A DNA stretch of 64,000 nucleotides from Ceratodon purpureus (Eukaryota > Streptophyta > Bryopsida > Pseudoditrichales > Ditrichaceae). A program made the position numbers and the translations under genes. The notes under the pieces were generated by a model. It did not search any database. It saw only the letters and a program-made list of their open reading frames with translations, and had not been told where the DNA came from. Positions 44,188-57,200 of this stretch are shown one piece after another (the first letter of the stretch is position 1; every line of letters starts with the position of its first letter). The stretch is from contig CM026426.1 of assembly GCA_014871385.1 (NCBI GenBank), forward strand, positions 76,869,524-76,933,523, in the 5' to 3' direction.

Positions 44188-47100
44188 TCATCCAGTCGGC
44201 TGGATGAACTCTGTCGCCTCCCACGACTGTAGTTGGGAATGTGTAACTTTGCAATTCTCATGCCAAGATTGCACGAGGTGCTCGCAGATTCGAGTAAACG
44301 TCTTCATGGCTTTCTTTTGGTCTCTTGTCGTAGGTGCCTGTTCGTCAAATTTTGCTGCTTCAAGTACCTCACGCGCTCGTATAAACTCAAGGGAAGCTCT
44401 GTCGTGGCTGTCTGATTTCTCCGCTACTTTCCTTTCAATGGACCTCAGGCAATCTCTTTTCTCTTTCAAGCTTTGTCGAATGTTGCCGACTGTCTTCCCC
44501 AGGTCGCAGCGAGAAATGTTGATTTGGGTGCGCTCTGCCTCCAATGAACACGTCACGCTAGATCGTAGAAGGACCAATGCCTTCACGGCGTCACTGGAGA
44601 GATTTCCACTATCCTTCTTTGATAAGTCGCCCTCGTTGTTTGCTTCAACCTGGACATTGGGTACTTTCAGCACGGTCGGACCAGCTTCAGATTTCACACG
44701 AACAACGCTCGACGGACCTGCTGTGGAAGTGTTTAGTGCCCACTGAGGAGAAATTGGTGTTTGTGTTAATTCGGCTATGGCACCCACAGTATCCACGGTA
44801 CGATCGCTCATGTCAACGTTGTTTGTCATAGCGGTGTCAAGAATATCGTCAACTGCATGGACCTGCGATAATAACGTTCAGTACAGCGGATACCTTTGTT
44901 GACAATAGAGATATTAGCTTTACTATTTTTAGTTAACCCTAAAATCCTCTGCCGCTGCTCCTCGGCACTCTGTACAAATACCCACTCGATCAATATATAA
45001 ACTCTCTTCAGAGCTCACTCTCTTTTATCAACATGGTATTAGAGCTCATCTGGTAAAACAGATTCCTACGACCCTCTATCCCTTATCTAGTTTTTTCTCA
45101 GGATGGATTCAACTCTTAGAGATTTATCCGACTCTGCTAAACTAGATGGACAGGGGAATTATCTCTTGTGGAGCTATAGGACCAAGATGGTCCTAATGCA
45201 AGAGAATTTATGGAGGTTTATAGAAATACCTCCTACTGTTTCCACGCCCACCACGAGCAGCTCTAGCGCCACATCGGGGGCGAGTACAACCTCTGTCACG
45301 GGCGCTACATCAGCAGAAGCAGGAGCACCTGCAACCGTCAACACAACATCACCTCCACCCACCGATGACTCAGCCAGCAAGATTCGCGCTTGCAGAATCA
45401 TCGTGGCCACAATTAAGGACCACATTATTCTTCACATTTTGCATTTGACAGATTCATTAGTTATTTGGAACAAGCTTAAGCAAATGTATGATATTCAATC
45501 TCCCTTACGTCGTTTAGCACTGAAGGAAAGATTACACTCACTACGGATGTCAGAGGGTAAAACTTTAGACTCTCACCTCCAGGATGTCAATTCTATAGTT
45601 ACACAGCTTGCAAGCCTAGGTGTGACAATACAAGACGAAGACTTGGTTGACCAGGTTTTAGCAAGCTTACCGAGGAGCCGGAGTACCTTTTGGACAATCC
45701 AGCAGAGTTGGCACCGGAGCCCATCGTTCTCGGAACTCCAAAGCTCTATGCTCCATGAGGAGAGTTCTCGCAACTCCCGTGACTCAGAAGACGTATTGTA
45801 CGTCTAGAGGAATTACAACCAGCACAGGTTCTCCTCTAACCGCGATGGTCGAGCAAGGCGATCTACGGGAAGAGGTGGTAGAGGCCGCGGCAGAAGCTTT
45901 CCAACTCCTCGCACCTGCAAGGGATGTGGCAGCACAACTCACACTGAGTTAGATTGCGAGGCTACAAAAATTCAACGCCAGATTCGGGATCTTCAAGTAC
46001 AGCTTTTACGCATGAAGATGAACCAGTCAACTTCCTATGCTACCATTGAAAGCTTACCTGGTGAAGAATCCGAGGAGGATGAGCAGGCCGCGCTCAATGC
46101 GTGCATGACAGCTTTTTCATCAGAGGAGGAGCCCTAGTTCCTTGACTCGGGAGCAAGCTCCCATGTCACTGGAAACCATAATCTTCTTACAGATGTTTCT
46201 CACTCGCCGATTTCTAGTATCCGCACGGCCGCTGGTCAAGTCCTCCATGTACAACACAAGGGCAATGTTAGTTTCTTGGACAATGAAGTAAAGATTGTAA
46301 CCGATATTCTCTATGTGTCGGGTGTAAAGACCAATCTACTCTCCGTCGGAAGATTTGCAGACTTAGGCCATAGTATCCTGTTCAATTCGAACAAATGCTT
46401 CATTTATGACTCTCATTTTCCGAGCAGAGTTTTCCTAATAGCTGACATAGACCCACGAACTAAGCTATACCGCCTAAGAGCTACATCGATCACTGCCTCA
46501 ACACCCATTCTATCTGCGACTCAATCCGCAAGGATTTCTTCTGAAACTATTGAGTTATGGCATAGAAGATTGGCTCATGCCAATCACCAAAATCTTTACC
46601 ATCTCACAAATCGTGGGTTAGTAAATGGAGTTCCTAAACTCCCTTACCTCAAAAAGCACTGTACCAGCTGCGTCTTGGGCAAGTCTCATCGGCAATCCTT
46701 CCCCAAATTACGCTCCACCTTTACAACAACACCGCTTGAGTTGATTCATAGCGATCTTTGCGGTCCCCTAAACACCCTCACTACAACTCACTATAAGTAC
46801 ATTCTGACTTTTATTGATGACTTTTCCCGAAAAACCTGGATTTATTTCTAATAGAATAAATCACAGACATTGGGCTATTTCATTCAATTTAAAAAGTTAG
46901 TTGAAACTCCTACCCAAAAGATTCAGGGGCTACGTATCGATAGAGGGGGGGGGGGAAATCTCTCCTCTGACTTCATTGATTTGTGCGAAACAAACAAAAT
47001 ACACCATCAGCTTACTTCCAGATATTCTCCACAACAAAATGGAATTGCAGAGAGGAAAAATCGGTACCTGCTGGAGGGAATTCGAAGCGTGGCGTCTGGT

Positions 47101-50100
47101 ACTAGAATTCCACGATTTCTATGGGACGAGGTAGCAAGAGCTGTCAACTATATTCAGAACCGACTTCCCTGTGGAGCTCTCAACCTGCAAACTCCAGAAG
47201 AAAAATACACAGGTCAGAAACCTAACATTTCCCATCTCCGTGTTCTCGGTTGCTTAGCCTTCTGCCAAATTCCTAAGGAAAAGAGAACTAAACTTGACCC
47301 AAAAGCTATACCTACTTTAGTCGTAGGCTATGACGAGTCATCTAAAGCATACAGGTGCTATAATCCAGCTATCCGTAGAATTCTAATCAGCCGGGATGTG
47401 ACCTTTGAGGAGACACTATTCAGCCTAAGTCCTACACCCGAACCTTACATTCCCGCGTTTCTAGATCCTTTGGTGACACAGACTCCAAGTATGCTAGGAA
47501 CCCCCAGCCTTCCAAAACCAAACTTGGAATCAACACAAATGGACTTACCTGATATTAACCTCCCGTCCTCGCAGTCACCATCTCCTCTCTCTCTGCAGTC
47601 TTCACCTGTACACTAGCAAACCACAGGATTAGAAAATCAAAACACAGCACCTCAGGTCCCAGTACCTCGCAGAAGCTCCAGGACCCGTGCTCCCAGCATT
47701 AAGCTGGGAGACTATTATATCTACCTCGCCCGGGATTTTCTTGACTGCTGTGCCAAACAACCTCACTCGGATACTTCACCTACACATCCAGAGGATCCGT
47801 TAGAACAGCCAGCACCTACTTTTTCTCAAGCTATTTCAGATCCCGAATGGTTAAAAGCCATGCAAATTGAAATGAGCAGTATTCACAAAAACAAAACATG
47901 GAGGTTAGAAAACCTACCTCAGGTCATTAAGCCCATTAGCTGTTGCTGGGTATATACCTCAAAACCTGGTCCATCCAATCATCCGCAAATTCGAAAAGCC
48001 CGCCTCGTAGTGCGTGGCTTTGAACAACGGGCTGGACTTGATTACCAGGAGACGTTTGCTCCGGTAATCAAGTGGGTAACGATCAGAACGACCGTAGCTC
48101 TTACTGCATCAAACAAGTGGGACGTCCATCACAAAGACATCTACACTGCCTTCCTCTATGGACTTCTAAAAGAAGACGTGTATATGACGCAGCCTCTAGG
48201 CTTTGAGGTACCTGGGCAAAACAACAAAGTATGTTATCTACTTAAATCCCTCTATGATTTGAAACAGTCTCCGAGAGCCTGGTACAATAGAATAGACTCT
48301 GCTTTTAGAAAGGTAGGACTGAAACGCAGTTCATATGATCACAACCTATACTTTCTACACAAAAACCAGGAAATCCTACTCCTTATGCTATACGTTGACG
48401 ACGTGTTCATTACAGGTAGTTGCCCTACTCAGATTCTGTGGATTAAATCATTTCTCCATGACACATTTGATATATCATATGACTGACCTAGGCAAGGTTC
48501 GGAAATACTTAGGAGTCATCTTCGAATACTTACCTCAAGGTATCCTGCTCCATCAGGCCCAATACACTCTCTCTATCCTTCGAGAGTTTCTCCCAAGCAA
48601 CCTTCCTTCTGCTAAAATTCCATTGCCTGCTAGTGAAATTCTATCCTCCGAAACCGGCACTCTTTTTGTAGATTCAACACACTAGTCGCAGTTAGTAGGC
48701 AAACTGATATTTCTTACAATAACTAGACCTGACATTACCTATGCTGTAAACCGCGTAGCCTCTTTCATGTCAAAACCACAGCAAAACACCTAGACCCTGC
48801 TATCCACATACTTAGATATCTCCAACATACCAATGACTTAGGCCTCATGTACAATTACAATCGACCTCTAAGTCTCTCAGGACATACAGAGGCTGACTAG
48901 GGTTCGTGTCTAGAAACTCGAAAGAGCATCGGGGCCTACCTGTTTTGTATCTCTGGCTCACCCGTTTCCTAGCAGAGTAAAAAGCAGCTCACAATCTCTC
49001 GATCCAGTACCAAATCCGAATACCGAGCGCTCTCTGATGGTGTGCAAGAAGCAGTATGGTTATCCCGACTCCTTAGTGAGATTCAGGTTCTCCTGCAGCG
49101 TAGAGTACATGTCCGTCACAAGACCAGTCAGATTAGTGCAGATTTGGAACCCGCACTTCAAATTAGTTGCGACAATCAATCAGCAATAAAGCTCGCAAAA
49201 AATCTGGTATTCCATGCCAGAAGTAAACACATCGAGATACATCATCATTTCATCCGGGAAAGAGCGCTAAAAAGGGGAAATCGACATCAAATTTATTAGC
49301 TTTTTGCTTCAACCGGCTGACATCTTAAGCAAGCCACTTGGAAGACAAAAATCCGAACAACATTGCAAAACCCTGAACCTCTTTAGCCTAAACTCCCTCC
49401 TAGGCAGAAACCCTAACCTCGCAGGTACCGTTGAACCTTGTCCATTGTTCCAAAGGAACGGAACTCGGCACCTCTGTACCGATCAACCTGGCTTCTGCAC
49501 TCCTCCCACGAGGAGAAAATTCCAATTCTCCTACCTCTTCTAACTGCATATACTTTACCGAAAATCCTAGACTCCTTCACTCTCTTTTATCAACAACCTT
49601 GCAGTGACCACAAGGTACAGCATGAACTTCAATCAAATTCAAAACAATTGCTACTAATACAACTCCGGCTGCTAGCCAAACCACGTAAAACAGTACAACA
49701 CGCTGCATTTTGCTAATTCTCGGTTCAACCTGAAGACCGACCAAGATAACGCAATCAGATTACACAATGCGGGAGAATAGAGAGATATACCTCACGATCG
49801 GTGAGGGGCATGATTGTGTCGAGACGTGGCAGGGGAGTGGTCAAATTTGCGAACTCTGGAAGCAGACGCGGCACTCCTATGTGGCTCTGATGAGGATGTG
49901 TCTGGCGATATGCGAAATCAGCCCAATTCACCTGAACGCCCATTGCCTCTACAAGTAAGCCTCGGGAAAAATCAAATGGGAGGACGCCATCAATCGGCCA
50001 TGGCAGCTGCAGGACATGGGCGAATAGTTCCCGGACGTATGCGCCATACTCCGCAACGCCTTGGTCGTCGAAGGTAAAGCCGTGGCCGGATCTTGGTCCC

Positions 50101-50228
50101 CAAAACTCGGCCAGAGCACGTTGCGAAGGCATGAATTCGGATGGGATGACGGTCGGAGTGAGGCCCTCGTTAGAGAGACGCATGAAGTGCACAAACCAGG
50201 GTAGGGATGATGCGGCCGGGATCGCCAT
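44188..50228 (-). CDS. Two-exon gene of unknown function; its intron holds a Copia element
   Basis: Exon 1 (49791-50228, ATG at 50228) ends ACCGATCGTGAG followed by donor GTATAT. Exon 2 (44188-44862) starts after acceptor TTATCGCAG and joins in phase 0 (LTDRE then VHAVDDILD). The product is about 371 residues with no internal stop. The first exon is aromatic and hydrophobic with motifs ALAEFWGPRSGHGFTFDD and LPFDFSRGLLVEAMG. The second has a Ser/Thr/Val linker and an Arg/Glu/Lys-rich helical region (IRQSLKEKRDCLRSIERKVA) likely to form a coiled coil. I recognise no family. The 4928-bp intron contains the Copia element; without it, it would be about 224 bp. It is one of few intact ORFs here and may be a host gene or part of an older element. 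A start further upstream is possible, since the frame stays open. Confidence 0.62.
44892..44896. repeat. Target-site duplication ACCTT left of Copia
   Basis: Matches ACCTT at 49596-49600. Confidence 0.85.
44897..45033 (+). repeat. Copia 5' LTR (137 bp)
   Basis: It runs TG...CA, is unusually short for a Copia LTR, contains a TATATAAAC box-like sequence (about 44994) and ends just before the primer-binding site. Confidence 0.8.
45034..45045 (+). other. Primer-binding site for initiator Met tRNA
   Basis: TGGTATTAGAGC differs by one base from TGGTATCAGAGC, the common plant Copia primer-binding site. Confidence 0.85.
45103..49300 (+). pseudogene. Copia Gag-Pol polyprotein, disrupted
   Basis: From ATG 45103: Gag with a Ser/Thr/Ala-rich linker; after a frame change near 45800, a CCHC knuckle CKGCGSTTHTELDC (about 45918); protease FLDSGASSHVTG (about 46138); GAG-pre-integrase and HHCC zinc region (WHRRLAHANHQN, then HCTSCVLGKSH); integrase core with HSDLCGP, LRIDRGGG and NGIAERKN; reverse transcriptase with TAFLYG and LYVDDVF (about 48390); RNase H with DNQSAIKLA and SKHIEIHHHF. 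Stops include TAG at 46135, 48683, 48898 and 48970, all at positions expected to be Trp and all in a CTAG context. Frame changes occur near 45800, 46850 and 48480, and a G-run at about 46947 disrupts the integrase. The element is inactive. Confidence 0.9.
49446..49595 (+). repeat. Copia 3' LTR, diverged
   Basis: The end is identical to the 5' LTR over CACTCTCTTTTATCAACA, and a middle part is similar (CGGCACTCTGTAC against CGGCACCTCTGTAC). The rest is poorly matched, so the start at 49446 is approximate. Confidence 0.5.
49596..49600. repeat. Target-site duplication ACCTT right of Copia
   Basis: Matches 44892-44896. Confidence 0.85.
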
Positions 50229-50237
50229 CTTCACCAA

Positions 50238-50996
50238 GTTACTCTCCGAAATGAGGAAACTTAAAACTAATAGGAAGGAAGGCTGATCACGGCGTACTTA
50301 AGACCAGCGAGAGCATAGAGCGCCTGAGTGCAAACAAAAGAGATAACGAGGATTAGGAAGTCCAGACAATGTACAAAATGAAAATGGAACTTCTCAAATT
50401 GTCAGAAGGCTTACGTAATGCACAGTCTTACAAGTGAAGTGTAGGAGGTACTTAGGGAGGAATACCTAAATCAGAAAGCAGTAATTAGTTGAGTTGATGG
50501 ATGGAAGTCATGGCTGATCGGATGGCCTCAAAGATTAGTACAGCGCACTAAGGGAGATCGAATAATGAAAATTGCAAGGATCTGGGCGCCGGGATCGTGA
50601 GATCTGAGCCATCACTATGGAACGAGGTGTCACAAACCATCAATTCAAAGAGAGAAAGTGACTCACTACATAACTGATTAGTGACTGCAAACTTCTTAAA
50701 CACTACCATCTAGAACTAGTGCAAAAAATAACTAAAAGATGGACTAGTAATACTGAATTCTCATAGAACGGGAGCAGGCGGAATTGAGAGGAGGGACTTT
50801 GAACAAGGGCATACAGCAATGTTATAAGACAATATCATCAATTTTTATCGTCCTGATAAGAAGATGGCAAGTGGAAATTCCGAACAAATACTACATGTTC
50901 TTTGACTACATTAGAATTAAACACATGCACAGAATTATTAAGGACTGTGTCTACACTTACCTGCCCTCATCTGATTCCGCTTTGGGAGAATGTAAA
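50238..50996. other. Upstream region of the two-exon gene, no CDS called
   Basis: On the minus strand there is a good splice-donor-like sequence (GGGCAG then GTAAGTGTAG) at about 50955-50965, which could end a 5' untranslated exon. Nothing else is supported. Confidence 0.35.
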
Positions 50997-51009
50997 CACT
51001 ACAAGAAAA
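50997..51009 (+). repeat. CACTA terminal inverted repeat, left end
   Basis: CACTACAAGAAAA, followed by TCCTGTGATGACC. The 3-bp target on the left would be AAA (50994-50996). Confidence 0.8.
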
Positions 51010-51447
51010 TCCTGTGATGACCAAGTAAAAAACAACTAAAAAGTCTTTTGATCAAGAGCACATTTTTTTTTCAGTTGATACAAGTATCGAGTCAAGTGGT
51101 CATAAATTCTGGTTTTCGTATCAACTTAAAACTCTTAGTGCCAAGAGATCTTCCTCCGCACCGGGTGACGTGCCTGTGTCTACCTTAAGCATGTGCGAAC
51201 CGTTCCGTTGTATTAGTAACCCTATCCCCTTCCACGTTGGATTTCGGAGTAGAATTACAGTTCGCCAGGTTATAAAATATCGTTTAGTAAAACAAAAGGT
51301 AAATTCAGAGACGTTAGACGTTCAGAATCAACTCAGTCCGTGTTGAACTCCATTCCAGATTTTCAAAATGGTAATTCCAATTAATAATAGATTGACATTG
51401 TCTGCGTACATTTACTCTACTTGGAGAATATGTGACATACCTTATGG

Positions 51448-51972
51448 TTAGCCCTCAAAGAAAGCACGGTGGTGGGGGCAAACCCAGATGTCGGCCTTCG
51501 CGCTTAGCTTGCCATGCTGCTCAATCCATATCTCCTGGTTGCTGCTGCTGTTCAGTAGGAAATGCACAGCGCTCAGCTCTTCATCAGAGAGCAAACCGAT
51601 TGGAGCCAGGCGGAGGCGCTCATCCGTGATTGGAGTTGCCATGTTCCACGACTGGCCAAACATGGACCAGTTCTTCCCAAATTCCTTCACCTCGAAGACT
51701 TCTCGTGTCTCCCTCGCTTTACCGTTCTCCTTGGCGAAGTCATGACGAGCGAGCCTAATACAAGCCCACTCCGGAGACAAGTCAATTATGTCACGGAACA
51801 TCTTGCATGCCGCTCGGGCGTTGTCAACGTCCTGAATACTTGACCGCTTGAGAGGTTTCTCCGGTCCCCAAGGTGGAGAGGCGCAATCCCAGGGACTGAC
51901 GGGCCCGCTCATCATTGACAGCATGTTGTGCAACACTCTCTCGCACAGTGTGTATTCAAACGACGATGCCAT
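51448..51972 (-). CDS. Intact protein of unknown family, paralogue of the 13.8-kb pseudogene
   Basis: An uninterrupted 174-codon ORF runs from ATG 51972 to TAA. It starts with a helical segment (ERVLHNMLSMMSG) and a Pro-Trp-Asp motif, then QDVDNARAACKMFRDIID, SPEWACIRLARHDFAKE, a Lys/Glu stretch, SWNMATPITDERLRL, a Leu-rich segment (LLSDEELSAVHFLL) and a Trp-Val-Cys-Pro-His-His end. The fold is unrecognised. A decayed homologue at 13835-14296 keeps the same order of motifs, so this is a dispersed family. It lies inside the CACTA element on the strand of its transposase, so it could be the element's second protein (TNPA-like) or captured cargo. The ORF continuity suggests recent selection or a young copy. 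Confidence 0.65.
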   Translation of the reverse strand: MASSFEYTLCERVLHNMLSMMSGPVSPWDCASPPWGPEKPLKRSSIQDVDNARAACKMFRDIIDLSPEWACIRLARHDFAKENGKARETREVFEVKEFGKNWSMFGQSWNMATPITDERLRLAPIGLLSDEELSAVHFLLNSSSNQEIWIEQHGKLSAKADIWVCPHHRAFFEG

Positions 51973-54290
51973 AACGGAATTGAGAATAACGTCTACAAGC
52001 TTCGATGAATACCCCTCACTGAAATATCGCTCTCTGCCCCTCAGAGGTTGAGCACTCCACCAGCTCTCTATCTTCCTTATCCTCTCAACGAACGACTCTG
52101 CCTAGCACAATACACCAACTCTCTGATAACTCTGTGCATGTCGAAGGGTGTGCACTGTTTATATACGTCCCAGATGCCTACAAGAGAGCAAAGTCCTACG
52201 TTAAAATCGGAACCAATAATGCTGTGCCTGAAGGATAAGTTTCGTACCTGAATCACCAATTACGTAGAGGTAAAGATCGCCTATTAATTCACCATACGCC
52301 CCGATCATAATTCAGCAGTTAATCAAAATTTTCCATCATGAGAGAAATTTCTCCCACAAGCTCCGCAGCAGCAAAGCCCATCACTTCAGACCTCTGTCCA
52401 CTGATGTTCCAGTTCCTCACAGTGTCTACTCTCATGATTTTGAATCTTTTCCAAGCGTGTACTCTTCATGTTCCATGATATTATCCTGCTCGTCATCATT
52501 TATGAATCCAATTTTTATCACTACCTCACCCGATTGTCATGTCCAATCGATTCATTTAATTTGAAAGCAAATTAAAATTTATTTTCTACTTAACCACACT
52601 GTATTCCGAGTTCAAGTTCCCGTTAAATTAGCTTGGTTTTCTTTGTTCACCATCTCTGCTCTACCTTTGGATTCATATATCACCATCTTTGACTCTCTCA
52701 CTTACGTTGATACAAATTACCTAGATGTTGTGGCTACTGCCGGACTGCCGAATTTTGGTTTCCGCCCCTCCTCTTCAGAGCAGATTCGTAGTTGTCCAGT
52801 ATGTTTCTCGGTTTTCCACCAATATTTCGTCCAATAGATCTCCCTCCTTGTATGCATACCTTCCTATCCCAGCATCACACAGTCATGAAATTAATTATTT
52901 TATTTTAAAAGTACAAGAATTCCACAATAGTACATACTCCATTGGTCTCCCAAGAGAAACAAATTCTGAAGATGCGGTTTAGTATTTCAGAGGGCATTCA
53001 CATTTTCCTACCTCCTACTCTAATATCCATGCACATGCTTCTACATGACAACCAAGTCCAAGCACTCTTCCTTTTCCCCTACCCATAGCACTACACTCCC
53101 ACTCAACTCCCCTAGTCCCTAGTGTAGCGGGTCCTCATAGCAACCTAGGGACATGACAGATTCGGCTTCAATAACTCAAGTCCACTTAATTGCTCGTACG
53201 TTAATTAATTACCGTTAGCAGCAAGGCAATATTTGTTGTACATACATAATTACACACTCCTAGCATCTAATCTTTGCATGAAGATTAATTACTCTCGGAT
53301 CAATGATGAAGATTTGAAGTTAAAACAGTGTACTATGTCGGCACTCAAGGCCTACTCTATGCATTATAGGGAGGTAGGCTTACATTATATACACTGACCA
53401 TATAATTCCTTACCACTTCTGCCGTTCCCCTTGATGACTTCATATGTAGGAAATCCTCGACGTGCCACTTCGAATGCGCCTGTTTGATGTATGGTGCATC
53501 TACGTCAGTAGCCGAGTTCTAAATGAAGACGAGCCCACTACATTCTTACTGTTTTTCTTCCTTGTTTCAGTTTCGGTTCTAATACTTCAGAACCCACCCT
53601 TAATGAACATATGAAGTATAAAATACTGAATTAAATATGGTGGTTTTTTAATCACTAACCTGTGCTCCACTCATTCAGTCCGATGGTATGATATGGTTTA
53701 TCAACTGTAGATAGCTTCGACCAGAGATTCTGAATTGTCTTTACACATCTCTGCTGTTATTTATCTTACTACGCTGGACAATGTGCGATGTAAATTTCGT
53801 TTTTTCCTAAGCTCACCTCTTTACCAGGCACAGTACTGTGTCCCCTACTTCTCCTGCTTCTCAATCAAATAGACAAGAATATAACATCATACCTAGAGTC
53901 ACCGACTCACAACTTCTACCACCCTTTAACCCGCCCACCTTCAAGCCCCGACGTATCCCAACAAGCAACCTTCCGCATCATCCTCCCCTCACCCCCCCCC
54001 CCTCTCTCTTAAACCGCCTCCATCCCCTCGCCAGATACCAACACCGAAAAACTCCCCATCCCCCGACGTTGGCCAGGACAATAAAACAATTATACGGTAT
54101 CAATGTCCTCTAACTCCTCTGGATGATTGCACAATCCGTTAGTTCCTTGTTTAAATGCCCATGCATTAAGCCTGTACTGTCTAGACTCCCGGGGTCAAGC
54201 AGCAATTCATTCCTCTTCAGAAGACTCTCCAATGTCCCTATCATACACTTCCGTGTTGTCATTCTCAACTCCCGCATAATAGTCATCCAC
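51973..54290. other. CACTA non-coding segment
   Basis: AT-rich with scattered short ORFs. No domain or repeat was recognised. It probably contains the transposase 3' end and the promoter or introns of the 51.4-kb gene. A C-run occurs at about 53992-54001. Confidence 0.4.
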
Positions 54291-57200
54291 TCAGATGACC
54301 CTACCCCCACGAGTTGGTGACTCCGGTTCTGCTGCTTCGTCCTCGGGCACTCTCAAACCAGCAAAATCTGCATCCCCACCCGGACTAAACAGTAGGCCGT
54401 TGTTGTCTTCCTCCGACGTAGCGGTCACTCTTCTACCCCTCGGCTCGGTTCTTATAACCACTTTCCAGCCTGGAGTTTTGTTACAGTCTGCGTAAAAAAC
54501 CTGCTCTACGTGATTTGGAAAGGCAAACGAGTCTATTCCAAACTCAATCATTTGATTAAAATTTGCTACCGTCAACCCCCATTTGTCACGCCTTACCGTT
54601 GCTTGTGGACCTCGATAATTTGCTTTAACCCACCATCCTACAAGTATAGTTTGATGAAACTCCCCGTAATCAAGATCAACTATCTCATCGAGATATCCCA
54701 CGTATTCTAAAGCTACCAGAACAGGATTACAATCCCTTAAGCCATACCGACAACGCCTGACAAAGGTCGCAGCTATCCCTAAATTGCACGTTTTAAGGTG
54801 GGCCTCTGCACTACGGACTCTGAGGTGATACCCGTAAGCGTACAAACTTTGATATTTCTTGGCCCTCCTCCTCGGAAACTTTGCAAGTGCCTCAAGTGAC
54901 GAATCTACGTCCTGTCCAGCCTCAATTTCGTTCACGACCGTATCTCTGAGCCAATCTGAGAAAACAGGGTACTCTGCTAACTCAGCTGGGAAATTGGGGC
55001 CTCTTGATCCATTTCTCCCCTGGTGTCTTCCTCGCCACCGTAGCCTTGTAGAGTTTCTCTCCTCCACCAAAACCTGGTACCTCCTGCACATTGACATATC
55101 ACCTTCAATGTCAAACGAGCAACTACCTCAGTGCATCATTCGTCATGAAAACAAACCTTGATATCAATAAGTTCAGATCATATGCAGATATGGCAAACTG
55201 TACTGAAAATGAAGAATTTAATTGCGTTAACTAATCCTGTTGGGATGCAGGAATCTGAACTTACTCTCGGTAGTCTTCTGTTATACCTGCGTTGTCCACA
55301 ACGAAGGTGTGCATATCTCGCCACAGCGTTTCGTCAAGCTCACGATCTTTACCCTTCCCTTCCAAGACGATGTCAGTCATAGGTGGGTCCTCTTCGGAAT
55401 CCCATATTTTCTTCATATAATCGTGGCCGTCGCCGAAATACTCTGACACGAATCCACAAGCCTCCAACAATTTGTAACCCTTTGCCATGCAGCCCTCCGG
55501 TTTCGCAGTGTTTCGGACATATCCCTTCAGTGTTTTGAAGTATCTCTCGTACGGATACATCCACCTAATATGCACAGGGCCACAAATAAAAAGTTCTTCC
55601 ACAAGATGTATAGTTAAATGAACCATTACATCAAAGAATGAGGGCGGAAACATCTTCTCCATGAGACAAAGAGTTTTAGAGCATTCCTCAAATAAGGTCT
55701 CCCTCTCAGCACTGTCCACTGTTTTCAAACAGATTTTATTAAAAATCCGGCTTATCCTCACTATGACGGATGTCAATGCATCACATCCAAGATCCCTCAT
55801 ACAAACCGGGAGGAGGTCTTGGATCAACATATGATAATCATGCGACTTGAGTCCGGTTAATTTGCCCTTGCTCACCTTAGAGTGTAAAGAACTACAGTAG
55901 TCTGATGGTAGCTTTATACCTTTCAGGTTGGCAAGAAATTTCTCTCGAGACTCCTTGGACAACACATACTCAGCATTTGGCATGAACGCCCTGTTCCGTT
56001 GTTCTCCTACCATCCGCAACCAGAGGTGCCGTCGGATGCCGCGATTTTGCAAGTCGAGCCGGACCTTCGGACTGTCTTTTTCCCCGAAAATTGTTTTCAG
56101 AATATTCTCCCCCAGATTCTTCTCGCAGTGCATAACGTCTACCAAGTTGCGAATCGGGAGGTCCTGCACAGAGATACAAAATAAAAATAAATATGCATTC
56201 ATTAATATAACTAAAACCGCATTGTGATATAATGAAATCAGCCTGCCATGTCATGAATTACGGCCACAAAGTTTTTGAGAAAATTGTCCACCCATAATAA
56301 TATTTAATATTCTCGACACCCAATCACCTTACATTCATATATTGGCGACGGCTGTAAGGTTTACGAGACAGTAGCAGCTGCGCACAGTTGAAGGTTCCGA
56401 ATGCTAGTCCTTTCAAGGCGACAAAAATCAGATAAACCTTCACTGTTTTGCAACATACAGTCTAATATTGAAACAGCAAAGAATACATGTGCAAACTTCA
56501 CAGACTGAGCATAATGATGGTAATCTACGCGGTCCTCATTGGATATGAATCTGCAGGAAAACAACAAGGGCCAGAGAGGTCTCCGATTAATTATCAAATG
56601 CTACTATAGTTATTTATAAGGTTCATACTAAATTGCATCGACACTATAGTGCAACAACTTCACAGAGTACATTCTGAGATGGCTATTTTACTATCCGTTG
56701 CTAAAAATGAAAAAAAAAACTTCTGGCCCTCGGCTTTGCTTGACGAGGGCTCCCATTCTTTTCTTGCAATGAATTATGGTTAATAAAAAATAAAATTAAA
56801 ACAAATAAAATTAAAGATCGGACAGTTTAAATGCAAACTGTTGACATCAGTACAGTACAAACTGAAACAGCTCTTCAATCTGGTGACGTGCGCAACTACC
56901 AATCTTTCCTCGTTATTCTACATGTGCATGTCCTCTGAGCACTTTTTATTCAGTGATCAGATGGACCATCGAAATCTGTAACTGCGAAGTTCACACATCC
57001 TACGCAGCACACTGAATACAAGTACATACTACGTTATACTTTTGAAAGAATTAATAATAACTTTAAAACTCAATACAAGACTACTCCTTGTAGACATAAG
57101 ATGATATTCTACATTATAAAGCTAAATCGAACCCATACTGCGACAATATTGTTTCTCTCTTATAATTATAACGCCACTAAGAAGGCGGACCTACAGGAGG

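Larger units (their letters stand above)
44897..49595 (+). mobile_element. Copia (Ty1) LTR retrotransposon, complete in outline
   Basis: The 5' LTR begins TGTTGACAAT and ends TCTTTTATCAACA. The primer-binding site TGGTATTAGAGC follows directly. The distal end also closes with CACTCTCTTTTATCAACA, and ACCTT flanks both sides. Gag, protease, integrase, reverse transcriptase and RNase H remnants follow in Copia order. It sits in the intron of the minus-strand gene, antisense to it. Confidence 0.9.

Noticed and set aside
44233-44831. ORFs on + opposite the second exon of the unknown gene
   Set aside because: They are shadows of the minus-strand exon, which has a matching splice acceptor and coding character.
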